Shown here: positions 9,314 through 18,006 of the stretch, in pieces
Position numbering within the stretch: position 1 is the stretch's first letter
How the letters are laid out: every line of letters begins with the position of its first letter
DNA from: Flavobacteriaceae bacterium
GTDB taxonomy: Bacteria; Bacteroidota; Bacteroidia; Flavobacteriales; Flavobacteriaceae
Direction of reading: 5' to 3'
NCBI GenBank assembly: GCA_947456815.1
Contig: CANGTL010000002.1
Span: forward strand, 53,468-117,467
DNA: 64,000 bases
Position numbers and translations under genes: made by a program
Notes under the pieces: model-generated
What the model was told of the DNA's origin: nothing
What the model saw: the letters and a program-made list of their open reading frames with translations, nothing else
Database searches by the model: none

Positions 9314-9913
9314 CCAAAATCGCAATAGTGCAACTTGCGGGAAGATTCCTATCGCAAATCCCATCAAAAGTTCTTTGGAAGTATGGGCTTTCATGACAAG
9401 CCTTGAAGAAGCAACCAGCCCGTTAAATAAGATGAGCAGCGCTATGAGATAGATTAAATTGGTGTTGTTGTGGATGCTTAAAGCAATGACAAAAACGGTT
9501 AGTGAACTGACTGCTAGTGTATGAATACTGACTTTCACTTTTGAAAACAAGAAAATAAAGGCCAATAATGCACTTAAAACACCGCCCAAATAGAAAAAAA
9601 ACAATTCTGTCAGCGCACTAAATGTGACACTTTTTGCAAGCAATAATAACATCAAGAAAATCTGCACCAACATTGGAATTTTGCGCTGTGAAGCCTGTGA
9701 AACCATGATCGAATCGACTTTACCCATGGCTCTTAAAAAATACAACATCGTTAGCGGAATAAATATCGTTATTAGAACAATCTGAGCAAGAAGGAGATAT
9801 TTGGGCAATGATTCTAAATAACTATCCGCACCAAAAAGATATATTAAAGCGCCAAAAAGGGGAATAAAAATCGGGTGTAAGAGATAAGAAAAGAGAACTA
9901 ATATCTTTTTCAA
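9308..9913 (-). CDS. Integral membrane protein, possibly PAP2-related
   Basis: This 201 aa protein is almost entirely hydrophobic, with about six membrane helices. The C-terminal segment SRLVMKAHTSKELLMGFAIG resembles the last motif of PAP2 phosphatases (SR...H..D...G), with the histidine kept and the aspartate replaced by glutamate. The first PAP2 motif (KxxxxxxRP) is not evident, so activity is doubtful. The only available start is TTG; an in-frame stop lies four codons upstream. It follows rpoN by 22 bp on the same strand and may share its transcript. Confidence 0.7.
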   Translation of the reverse strand: MKKILVLFSYLLHPIFIPLFGALIYLFGADSYLESLPKYLLLAQIVLITIFIPLTMLYFLRAMGKVDSIMVSQASQRKIPMLVQIFLMLLLLAKSVTFSALTELFFFYLGGVLSALLAFIFLFSKVKVSIHTLAVSSLTVFVIALSIHNNTNLIYLIALLILFNGLVASSRLVMKAHTSKELLMGFAIGIFPQVALLRFWL

Positions 9914-9935
9914 GGTTGAAAGTATTTAAAAACAG

Positions 9936-11399
9936 TTACATCTTTTTTCGCAATCGTGCAACAGGAATGTCCAGTTGTTCACGGTATTTTGCAATTGTTC
10001 TTCGGGCAATTGGATACCCTTTTTCTTTAAGGAGTTCCGCCAATTGATCATCGGGAAGCGGCTTGTGTTTGTCTTCTTCTTCTAAGATATTTTTCAATAT
10101 TTTTTTGATTTCTAAAGTAGAAACATCTTCTCCTTGGTCGTTTTTCATGGCTTCAGAGAAAAACTCTTTGATCAACTTGGTGCCGTAAGGCGTTTCTACG
10201 TATTTACTATTAGCGACACGAGAGATCGTTGAGATATCCATGCCAACCATTTCGGAGATGTCTTTCAAAATCATTGGACGAAGTTTCGTTTCATCGCCGT
10301 CTAAGAAATATTCTTGCTGGTAATGCATGATTGCATTCATCGTGACCCAAAGCGTTTCTTGTCGTTGTTTAATAGCGTCAATAAACCACTTAGCCGCATC
10401 TAATTTTTGCTTTATAAATAGAACGGCATCTTTTTGAGCATGCGATTTATCTTTCGAAACTTTATAGGTCTGCAACATCTCTTGGTAATCTTTAGAAACG
10501 TGCAACGTTGGAGCATTTCTTCCATTTAAAGTCAATTCTAGTTCTCCATCTACAATTCTAATCGCAAAATCTGGAACCACATTTTCTGTGACCTTATTCG
10601 CTCCAGTAAAAGAACCACCTGGTTTTGGATTTAGCTTTTCGATTTCGTGAACCGCCTTCTTTAACTGTTCGTTGGAGACATTGAATTTGTGTTGCAGCTT
10701 TTCATAGTGTTTCTTACTAAAAGCATCAAATTGAGTTTCAATAATATTGGTGGCTAAAGCGACATATTCAGATGGCGTTTTGTGTTTTAATTGCAACAGC
10801 AAACATTCTTGTAAATCGCGAGCGCCAACGCCTGAAGGCTCTAATTCATGAATTATATGCAAAATGCGTTCAACCGTTTTTTCATCAGTATAAATTCCTT
10901 GCGTAAACGCCATATCATCAACGATATCGGCTATACTTCTTCGTATGTAACCCATATCGTCAATGCTGCCGACTAAAAATTCGGCAATTTCGCGTTCCTC
11001 ATCATTCAAAATGAAAGTGTTCAATTGATTGATCAAATCTTGGTGAAAACTCACCGGAGAAGCCAAAGGAGATTCGCGATGTTCATCGTCGTCGCTATAG
11101 TTATTGGCTTGTGTTTTGTATTCTGGAGTTTCGTCGTTGCTTAAATATTCATCGATATTGATGTCGTCTGTTTCTATGCTTTCGTTGTCATCGAAGTCAT
11201 CGTATTCTTCGTTGTCAAATTCGTCTTTCTCGTAATTTTCGTCTTCTTCTTTTCCCGCTTCAAGTGCTGGATTCTCATTCATTTCCTCTTTCAATCTTTG
11301 CTCAAAAGCTTGCGTAGGCAACTGAATTAACTTCATCAACTGGATTTGTTGTGGAGATAATTTTTGAGTTAATTTGAGATTGAGAAATTGTTTGAGCAT
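9936..11399 (-). CDS. rpoN: RNA polymerase sigma-54 factor
   Basis: RpoN directs RNA polymerase to -24/-12 promoters and requires AAA+ activators. The activator-interacting region is at the N-terminus (LKLTQKLSPQQIQLMKLIQLP), followed by a very acidic linker (about residues 50-115), the core-binding domain, the helix-turn-helix region (LKDISEMVGMDISTISRVANSKYV) and the C-terminal RpoN box (ARRTIAKYREQLDIP). At 487 aa the length is normal. No sigma-54 activator gene is in this window. Upstream lies a short-period repeat island rather than a recognisable promoter. Confidence 0.96.
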   Translation of the reverse strand: MLKQFLNLKLTQKLSPQQIQLMKLIQLPTQAFEQRLKEEMNENPALEAGKEEDENYEKDEFDNEEYDDFDDNESIETDDINIDEYLSNDETPEYKTQANNYSDDDEHRESPLASPVSFHQDLINQLNTFILNDEEREIAEFLVGSIDDMGYIRRSIADIVDDMAFTQGIYTDEKTVERILHIIHELEPSGVGARDLQECLLLQLKHKTPSEYVALATNIIETQFDAFSKKHYEKLQHKFNVSNEQLKKAVHEIEKLNPKPGGSFTGANKVTENVVPDFAIRIVDGELELTLNGRNAPTLHVSKDYQEMLQTYKVSKDKSHAQKDAVLFIKQKLDAAKWFIDAIKQRQETLWVTMNAIMHYQQEYFLDGDETKLRPMILKDISEMVGMDISTISRVANSKYVETPYGTKLIKEFFSEAMKNDQGEDVSTLEIKKILKNILEEEDKHKPLPDDQLAELLKEKGYPIARRTIAKYREQLDIPVARLRKKM

Positions 11400-11402
11400 A
11401 AT

Positions 11403-11545
11403 TGTTTAATCGTTGATTTGTTTAATCGGTTAATCGTGTAACCGTTTAACTGCGTATATGTTTAATCGTTAATTTGTTTAATTGTTTAATCGTGAGTTCG
11501 TTTTGGGTTCTTTCGGTTAAACGATTCAACAAATCAACGATTCAC
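11403..11545. repeat. Short-period repeat island between asnS and rpoN
   Basis: Degenerate tandem copies of a GTTTAATCG / GTTAATTTGTTTAAT unit run through most of the gap. A reverse-complement block (AAACGATTCAACAAATCAACG) lies at the asnS side, so the island can fold back on itself. The unit is far too short for a CRISPR repeat and no spacers of constant length exist. Confidence 0.75.
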
Positions 11546-11549
11546 TATT

Positions 11550-12983
11550 CTAGAATTCCGCGTTCATTGGTGTTCTAGGAAACGGAATTACATCACGAAT
11601 ATTACTCATTCCCGTTACAAATAACACCAATCTTTCAAATCCTAATCCGAATCCAGAGTGCACAGCTGTTCCGAATCTACGTGTATCTAAATACCACCAC
11701 AATTCCTCTTCATCGATACCTAATGCTTTCATTTTGTCTACTAAAACACCATGGCGTTCTTCTCTTTGTGAACCTCCAACAATTTCTCCGATTCCTGGAA
11801 ATAAAATATCCATCGCACGAACGGTTTTGCCGTCTTCGTTCAATCGCATATAAAACGCTTTGATGTTGGCTGGATAATCAAACAAAATCACAGGGCATTT
11901 GAAATGCTTTTCTACCAAGAATCTTTCGTGCTCGCTTTGCAAGTCGGCACCCCATTCATTGATGATATAGTTAAATTTTTTCTTTTTATTGGGTGTGGAA
12001 TCGCGTAAAATGTCGATTGCCTCTGTATATGAAACACGTTTAAAATCATTGGTCAATACGAAATTCAATTTCTCCAACAAACTCATTTCACTGCGTTCCG
12101 CTTGTGGTTTCGATTTTTCTTCCTCGGTCAGTCGACCATCCAAAAACTTTAGGTCTTCCCCACATTTATCAACCGTATATTTCACCACATATTTGATAAA
12201 ATCTTCCGCCAAATCCATATTGTCGTTGAGGTCGTTAAAAGCGACTTCTGGTTCAATCATCCAAAACTCGGCAAGATGACGCGAAGTGTTTGAATTTTCA
12301 GCTCTAAAAGTAGGTCCAAACGTATATACTTGCCCTAATGCCATGGCAAATGTCTCTGCTTCTAATTGCCCAGAAACAGTAAGATTGGTTTCTTTTCCGA
12401 AGAAATCTTCTTTAAAATTAACTTTTCCTTCGTCAGTTCTTGGCGTTCCATCAAAAGGCAAGGCAGTGACTCTAAACATTTCCCCAGCACCTTCCGCATC
12501 CGAACCAGTGATGATTGGGGTGTTCACATACACAAATCCTCTTTCTTGAAAATACTGATGCACTGCAAACGACAATACCGAACGCACGCGCATAATCGCA
12601 CCAAAAGCATTAGTTCGAACTCTAAGATGCGCATTTTCACGTAAGAATTCTAACGAGTGTTTCTTTGGTTGCATCGGAAATTTCTCTGCATCCGAATCGC
12701 CCAAAATATCTAATTTCGAAACTTGAATCTCATATTTTTGACCAGCACCTTGACTTTCAACCAAAGCGCCAGTAACTGAAATGGCAGCGCCAGTGGTGAT
12801 TCTTTTCAAAGTTTCTTCAGGCGTGTTTTCAAAGTCTACGACACATTGAATATTGTTGATTGTTGAACCGTCATTCAACGCAATAAATTGATTGTTTCTA
12901 AAAGTTCTTACCCATCCTTTGGCGTTTACTTGCGCAATTGTTGCACTACTTTCTAGTAAGTTCTTAACTTTTGTGTGTTTCAT
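11550..12983 (-). CDS. asnS: Asparagine--tRNA ligase
   Basis: This class II aminoacyl-tRNA synthetase charges tRNA-Asn. The 477 aa protein has the N-terminal OB fold ([16 protein letters not shown], about residues 24-40) and a class II core with motif 2 ([24 protein letters not shown]) and motif 3 ([15 protein letters not shown] near the C-terminus). Ending [15 protein letters not shown] is typical of AsnRS. Direct charging suggests that asparaginyl-tRNA need not be made by the transamidation route. A -7 box lies at 13037-13044. Confidence 0.97.
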   Translation of the reverse strand: MKHTKVKNLLESSATIAQVNAKGWVRTFRNNQFIALNDGSTINNIQCVVDFENTPEETLKRITTGAAISVTGALVESQGAGQKYEIQVSKLDILGDSDAEKFPMQPKKHSLEFLRENAHLRVRTNAFGAIMRVRSVLSFAVHQYFQERGFVYVNTPIITGSDAEGAGEMFRVTALPFDGTPRTDEGKVNFKEDFFGKETNLTVSGQLEAETFAMALGQVYTFGPTFRAENSNTSRHLAEFWMIEPEVAFNDLNDNMDLAEDFIKYVVKYTVDKCGEDLKFLDGRLTEEEKSKPQAERSEMSLLEKLNFVLTNDFKRVSYTEAIDILRDSTPNKKKKFNYIINEWGADLQSEHERFLVEKHFKCPVILFDYPANIKAFYMRLNEDGKTVRAMDILFPGIGEIVGGSQREERHGVLVDKMKALGIDEEELWWYLDTRRFGTAVHSGFGLGFERLVLFVTGMSNIRDVIPFPRTPMNAEF

Positions 12984-13036
12984 TTTTTGAATTTTTAGAT
13001 CATTCGATTTTTGGTTTTTCAGCGCAAAATCGAATG

Positions 13037-13044
13037 CAAATATA
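13037..13044 (-). promoter_or_regulatory. Candidate -7 promoter element of asnS
   Basis: The minus strand reads TATATTTG, matching TAnnTTTG, 53 bases before the asnS ATG. Repeat element A begins 18 bases further upstream and would overlap any -33 region. Confidence 0.45.
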
Positions 13045-13062
13045 ATTGAATTGGTGTAATTT

Positions 13063-13141
13063 TTAGAAGCTATTCCCGCTTTCCACTATATCTTTTGCGG
13101 CGAACAACGCCACAAAAGGATAACGTTTCAATCGGGGCTAG
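13063..13141 (+). repeat. Modular intergenic element, copy A
   Basis: Plus-strand orientation. It begins TTAGAAGC and ends GGGGCTA. A left arm (CCCGCT ... TATCTTTTG) and a right arm (CAAAAGGATA ... ATCGGGGCTA) surround a short GC-rich stem-loop (GGCG ... CGCC). This is the smallest loop of the six copies. It lies between asnS and the RND gene, both on the minus strand. Confidence 0.8.
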
Positions 13142-13162
13142 GGTTCCTGTTTTCAATTCGTG

Positions 13163-15535
13163 TCACGAGTTCTTATGCTTTTTTTCTTCTACTTCTTGCA
13201 GTGCTTTCTTCTTTTCGAATGTTAGTACAAGTGCAGGTAATACCAATAAATTAGCAAACATAGCAAAAAGCAAAGTACAAGATATCAAGCCACCCAATGC
13301 AATTGTACCAACAAAACTAGATAAGGTAAAAATGGCAAAACCAAAGATCAGTACCACCGAAGTATAAAAAGTACTTATACCCGTTTCACGAATCGAACTA
13401 ATTACAGATTTACTAACGAGGCCATTATTCTTAATTAAATCATGTCGGTATTTTGCCATAAATTGAATGGCATTGTCGACAGAAATTCCAAACGCAATGC
13501 TAAATACCAAAATCGTCGACGGTTTTAAAGGAATTCCAAAGTAGCCCATTAAACCAGAGGTAATGCACAATGGTAGTACGTTGGTAATTATCGATGCCAT
13601 AACCATTTTAGCTGATCGGAATAAGTAGATCATCAAACCAGCAATAACTAAAATAGCAAAAATTAAGGATTCAATTAGGTTGTCAATCAAGTAGGAAGTT
13701 CCTTTTTGAAAGACCAATGCTTTTCCTGTAAGTGTTACGGTATAGCGATCTTTCGGAAATAATTCGTCAATTTTTGATTGTATTTGACGTTCAACTCTCG
13801 CCATTTCTTCCGTGCCGATATCTTTCATAAATGTCGTAATACGGGCATATTGACCAGTCTTGTCGACATAGCTTTTCATCAAATTGTCTTTGGTGTTCTT
13901 GGTAGCGTTTTTAGCATAAGAGAGAATAAATGCTTGTTCTTGTGAGTTCGGCAATTCATAAAAATCAGGGTTGCCATTATAAAATGCTTGCTTCGAATAT
14001 TTCACCAAATTGACCACAGAAACTGCTGGAGAAAGTTCTGGTATTTCAGCAACAGTCTTTTGTAGTTCGTCCATTTTCTTCATGGTCGAAAGTTTCATCA
14101 CGCCTTTTTTTCGATGCGTGTCGATCATGATTTCTAAAGGCATCACACCGTGAAACTCCTTTTCGTAGAAAAGAATGTCTTTAAAAAAGGAAGCGCTTTT
14201 TGGCATTTCGCCAATCAAACTGCCAGACACTTTCATTTGCGTCACCCCAATAACACTAAAGATCATCAACAATGCATAAATAATATATATTCTGGTTCGT
14301 TTGTACATCACTAAATTTTCAACCCAACTTAACAAGGCTGAGATGTAGTTTTTGCTTAAATGATATAAGTGTTTTTCTTTGGGCAGTGGCATGTAGCTGT
14401 AGACTATTGGCACGATGCAAAGTGTCAGAAGATATACTGTCATAACATTGATGGCAGTCACCAAACCAAATTCAAAAAGCAAATCATTGTTTGTAATCAT
14501 AAACGTCGCGAAACCTACCGCTGTCGTCAAATTGGTCATCAAAGTAGAAACACCAATTTTTGAAATCACACGCTGCAAAGCTTTGGCTTGATTCTTATGA
14601 ATCTTGATTTCCTGTTGGTATTTATTGATGAGGAAAATACAGTTACAAATTCCAATGACAATAATCAAAGGCGGAATAATGGCTGTAAGTATCGTGATTT
14701 TGTAGTGAAAGAATCCCAAGGTTCCAAACGACCAAACGACACCCAATAGTAAGATACTTATTGAGATAAAAGTGGCACGAAACGATCGGAAAAAAAGGAA
14801 GAAGATAAAAGAGGTGATAAACAAAGCAGCACCGATAAAAAGGCCAATCTCACCTTTCATGTTTTCTGCATTGATGGTTCGGATATAAGGCATGCCGGAA
14901 ACACGCAGGTCAATACCCGTTTCTTTTTCAAACTTTTCTACTTTAGGAACAAGATTTTCAAGAATAAACGTTTTTCTTGCTTCGGTATTGACAATGCTTT
15001 TTTTCAAGTAAACTGCCGAACGAATGCTGCCTGATTCCTTGTTAAAAAGCAATCCTTCATAGAATGGCAACCTTTCAAACAACTCTTTTTTTACTTCTTT
15101 GAGATACTCCAATCGATTGGTTTGAGTGGAATCGATTAAAGAAACCAATTGAAATTTTTGAGCAATCGTATCTTTTTCTAATTTCTTTAAGTCATTCAAG
15201 GACACAACCAAATCTACTTCCTTTGCTTTTTTCAAACCGGTCATCAATTCGTTCCAAGCGGCGAAAGCTTTTGGAGTAAAGAAAGCCTTGTCGTTAAATC
15301 CAATAACGATGAGGTTTCCCTCTTCTCCAAATTTGTCTAAGAAATCCTGATAATGTTGGTTTATAATGTGTTTTTTAGGCAGAAGATTGGCTTCTGTATA
15401 GGTCATTCCTAAATTTCTCCATTGAAAACCCAGAAAAATGGTAAGCGCAACAATAGCGACAATAATGGCGTTTCGGTTCTTAAGTATAATTCTGGCTAAT
15501 CCTTCCCAGAATCCAACCTGATGCGTGTTTTTCAT
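13163..15535 (-). CDS. RND/MMPL superfamily exporter
   Basis: This 790 aa inner-membrane protein has the RND layout: TM1 (about residues 22-40), a first large periplasmic loop, a block of about five helices (230-400), another single helix near 420, a second periplasmic loop, and a final block of five helices (about 625-770). Sequences such as FGISVDNAIQFMAKYRHDL fit the sterol-sensing/MMPL subgroup rather than AcrB drug pumps. No membrane-fusion or outer-membrane partner is adjacent, so it probably acts alone on lipids or hydrophobic molecules. The C-terminus is Lys/Glu-rich. The substrate is unknown. Confidence 0.88.
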   Translation of the reverse strand: MKNTHQVGFWEGLARIILKNRNAIIVAIVALTIFLGFQWRNLGMTYTEANLLPKKHIINQHYQDFLDKFGEEGNLIVIGFNDKAFFTPKAFAAWNELMTGLKKAKEVDLVVSLNDLKKLEKDTIAQKFQLVSLIDSTQTNRLEYLKEVKKELFERLPFYEGLLFNKESGSIRSAVYLKKSIVNTEARKTFILENLVPKVEKFEKETGIDLRVSGMPYIRTINAENMKGEIGLFIGAALFITSFIFFLFFRSFRATFISISILLLGVVWSFGTLGFFHYKITILTAIIPPLIIVIGICNCIFLINKYQQEIKIHKNQAKALQRVISKIGVSTLMTNLTTAVGFATFMITNNDLLFEFGLVTAINVMTVYLLTLCIVPIVYSYMPLPKEKHLYHLSKNYISALLSWVENLVMYKRTRIYIIYALLMIFSVIGVTQMKVSGSLIGEMPKSASFFKDILFYEKEFHGVMPLEIMIDTHRKKGVMKLSTMKKMDELQKTVAEIPELSPAVSVVNLVKYSKQAFYNGNPDFYELPNSQEQAFILSYAKNATKNTKDNLMKSYVDKTGQYARITTFMKDIGTEEMARVERQIQSKIDELFPKDRYTVTLTGKALVFQKGTSYLIDNLIESLIFAILVIAGLMIYLFRSAKMVMASIITNVLPLCITSGLMGYFGIPLKPSTILVFSIAFGISVDNAIQFMAKYRHDLIKNNGLVSKSVISSIRETGISTFYTSVVLIFGFAIFTLSSFVGTIALGGLISCTLLFAMFANLLVLPALVLTFEKKKALQEVEEKKHKNS

Positions 15536-15555
15536 ATGCGTGTAAAAACGAGTCG

Positions 15556-15584
15556 CAAAGGTAAATAAAACAAGAGAAATTCAA
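15556..15584 (-). promoter_or_regulatory. Candidate promoter of the RND exporter gene
   Basis: On the minus strand TTG (15584-15582) is followed after 18 bases by TACCTTTG (15563-15556), close to the Bacteroidota pattern TTTG-N19-TAnnTTTG. The gene starts about 20 bases downstream. Confidence 0.5.
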
Positions 15585-15673
15585 TTCATTCGGGAGCTAG
15601 TTTTCTAAAAAAATTGCCTTTTCTTAAACTAGAACAAATTTTTGGCGATTATTTTTTTTGACATTATAATTTC

Positions 15674-15681
15674 TATATTTG
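15674..15681 (+). promoter_or_regulatory. Candidate -7 promoter element of the antiporter gene
   Basis: TATATTTG matches TAnnTTTG, 51 bases before the antiporter ATG. TTTG upstream is 13 bases away, shorter than usual, so only the -7 box is supported. Confidence 0.4.
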
Positions 15682-15732
15682 GGTTCAAATCATTCGCGCC
15701 AAACGACGTATTAAATTAGGACTAAAAACGCT

Positions 15733-18006
15733 ATGAAGAATTTCAAGAATTCCATATTTTATATCATTGTAACAGGTGGCTTTTCGGCCATGATCTACTG
15801 GATTCTTGCGCAGGGAAAATTCTTGGAAATTGGCAGAAATATTGTAGTTGCTAATTCGACCAATTCGCAATGGACAGAATTTATTGCCTCGCTGCTTCAC
15901 AATGTGAAACATCCTTTAGCGATACTTCTGGCGCAAATTATTACGATTATTATTGTTGCTCGTTTCTTCGGGTGGATGTTCCGCAAAATAGGACAGCCTA
16001 CAGTGATTGGCGAAATTATCGCAGGGATTGTCCTCGGTCCATCTTTAGTCGGCATGTATTTTCCTGAGTTTTCTCATGCGCTTTTCCCAACGGCTTCTTT
16101 AGGAAATCTACAGTTTTTAAGTCAAATAGGGTTGATCCTATTCATGTTTGTCATCGGAATGGAACTTGACTTAAAAGTACTAAAGAACAAAGCCAATGAA
16201 GCTCTTGTAATTAGTCACGCCAGTATTATTATTCCTTTCGCATTGGGCGTGGGATTGGCTTATTTTGTTTATCATCGTTTTGCACCACAAGGCGTCGAGT
16301 TCTTGTCTTTCAGTCTTTTTCTAGGTATCGCGATGAGCATCACTGCCTTCCCAGTATTGGCAAGGATTGTTCAGGAGAGAGGCATTCATAAAACCAAGAT
16401 TGGAACGATTGTTATTACTTGCGCCGCAACAGACGATATCACAGCTTGGTGTATTTTGGCCGCAGTAATTGCAATTGTCAAAGCAGGATCTTTTGTAAGT
16501 TCACTATACATTATCGGATTGGCATTCGCCTACGTTTTGGTAATGATATTTGTTGTCAAGCCCTTTTTGAAAAGAATTGGAGATTTGTACGGTACAAAAA
16601 ACAAGTTGAATAAACCAGTTGTGGCGATTTTCTTTTTAACGTTGATTCTATCGTCATACTTGACTGAAATTATCGGAATTCACGCGCTTTTTGGGGCGTT
16701 TATGACTGGAGCAATCATGCCAGATATCTCGAAGTTTAGAGCTATTTTTATTAATAAAGTCGAAGATGTCTCGGTGATATTATTACTACCGTTGTTTTTT
16801 GTATTCACAGGCTTACGAACTCAAATAGGCTTAATCAATGATTCGTATTTGTGGGAGATTACAGGTTGGATTATTCTCGTCGCTGTCGCCGGAAAGTTTC
16901 TCGGAAGTGCATTAGCGGCTAAATTCGTTGGTCAAAATTGGCAAGAAAGTTTGACAATTGGCGCCCTAATGAATACGCGTGGTTTAATGGAGTTGGTCGT
17001 ATTGAATATTGGATATGATTTGGGTGTTTTGACCTCTGAAATTTTTACGATGATGGTAATTATGGCTTTGGTAACGACTTTTATGACAGGTCCAGCGCTC
17101 GATTTAATTAATTATATATTCAAGACGAAAGACATTTTTATTCCAGATGAGATTGAACATAATGGCAACAAGTACAAGATTCTTATTTCCTTCGGTAACA
17201 ACGAAAAAGGCAAATCATTGTTGCGATTGGCTAATAGTTTTGTGGCAAAACAGAAAGATACTTCAAGCATTACAGCTATGCATTTATCTCTAAGCGACGA
17301 AATGCATTCCTATAACCTAGAAGAGCAAGAAAAGAAACGATTTACTCCTATTTTGGAAGAATCTAAAATCCTGAAACAAGAAATCACGACGATTTTTAAA
17401 GCTACGGTCGATATCGAAACTGATATCTCTGATATTGCCAATCAAGGTGACTACGACTTGCTATTAGTCGGTCTGGGGAAATCAATTTTTGAAGGAACCT
17501 TATTGGGAAAAGTGCTGGGCTTTACTACGAGAATCATCAATCCAGATCGTCTCATTGACAAGTTTATCGGAAAAGAAGGATTGTTTGAAAATTCTCCTTT
17601 CGATGAAAGAACCCGTCAAATCATTTCAAAGAGTAAAATGCCTCTTGGTGTATTAATCGATAAAGATTTACAAGAAGTAAAAAATGTATTTGTCCCATTC
17701 TTTTCGTCAGATGATGCTTTTTTGATTGACTATTTTCAAAAGTTGATTTACAACAGCGACTCCAATATTTCCCTTTTAGACATCAATAATTTGGTCAAAA
17801 ATAATTTTGTGATGGGAAGCGCCATTCATTCATTGGAAGATAAATACCCAAATAACATTACTGTTCTTCAAGACAGAACGATGAAAAAAGACTTCCTGTC
17901 CAAACAAGATTTAATGATTATCAGTCTGGAAAGCTGGAAAAAACTCGTTGATTCGCAAAGTCTATGGTTGAGTCATGTGCCATCGGTTTTGATTCTAAAA
18001 CCCTAA
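15733..18006 (+). CDS. CPA2-family cation:proton antiporter
   Basis: This 757 aa protein has an N-terminal helix, then about 12 transmembrane helices (about residues 55-465) of the Na+/H+ exchanger (KefB/CPA2) type, including [34 protein letters not shown] residues with the paired acidic site, and [22 protein letters not shown] soluble C-terminal part of about 290 aa follows; it resembles tandem universal-stress-like domains rather than a TrkA-N domain. It probably exchanges Na+ or K+ for protons across the inner membrane for pH or ion balance. Its 3' end overlaps the convergent DUF5686 gene by 12 bp. Confidence 0.9.
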   Translation: MKNFKNSIFYIIVTGGFSAMIYWILAQGKFLEIGRNIVVANSTNSQWTEFIASLLHNVKHPLAILLAQIITIIIVARFFGWMFRKIGQPTVIGEIIAGIVLGPSLVGMYFPEFSHALFPTASLGNLQFLSQIGLILFMFVIGMELDLKVLKNKANEALVISHASIIIPFALGVGLAYFVYHRFAPQGVEFLSFSLFLGIAMSITAFPVLARIVQERGIHKTKIGTIVITCAATDDITAWCILAAVIAIVKAGSFVSSLYIIGLAFAYVLVMIFVVKPFLKRIGDLYGTKNKLNKPVVAIFFLTLILSSYLTEIIGIHALFGAFMTGAIMPDISKFRAIFINKVEDVSVILLLPLFFVFTGLRTQIGLINDSYLWEITGWIILVAVAGKFLGSALAAKFVGQNWQESLTIGALMNTRGLMELVVLNIGYDLGVLTSEIFTMMVIMALVTTFMTGPALDLINYIFKTKDIFIPDEIEHNGNKYKILISFGNNEKGKSLLRLANSFVAKQKDTSSITAMHLSLSDEMHSYNLEEQEKKRFTPILEESKILKQEITTIFKATVDIETDISDIANQGDYDLLLVGLGKSIFEGTLLGKVLGFTTRIINPDRLIDKFIGKEGLFENSPFDERTRQIISKSKMPLGVLIDKDLQEVKNVFVPFFSSDDAFLIDYFQKLIYNSDSNISLLDINNLVKNNFVMGSAIHSLEDKYPNNITVLQDRTMKKDFLSKQDLMIISLESWKKLVDSQSLWLSHVPSVLILKP

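Noticed and set aside
11403..11545. Possible CRISPR array
   Set aside because: Units are 7-16 bases, degenerate, without regular spacers, and no cas genes are present.
13063..13141. Insertion sequence or transposon for the A-F elements
   Set aside because: No open frame or transposase fits in 80-150 bp; at most they are non-autonomous. They are reported as repeats instead.
13095..13367. A 90-codon plus-strand frame overlapping the RND gene end
   Set aside because: It starts in element A and continues antisense to the well-supported RND exporter, so it is a shadow frame.
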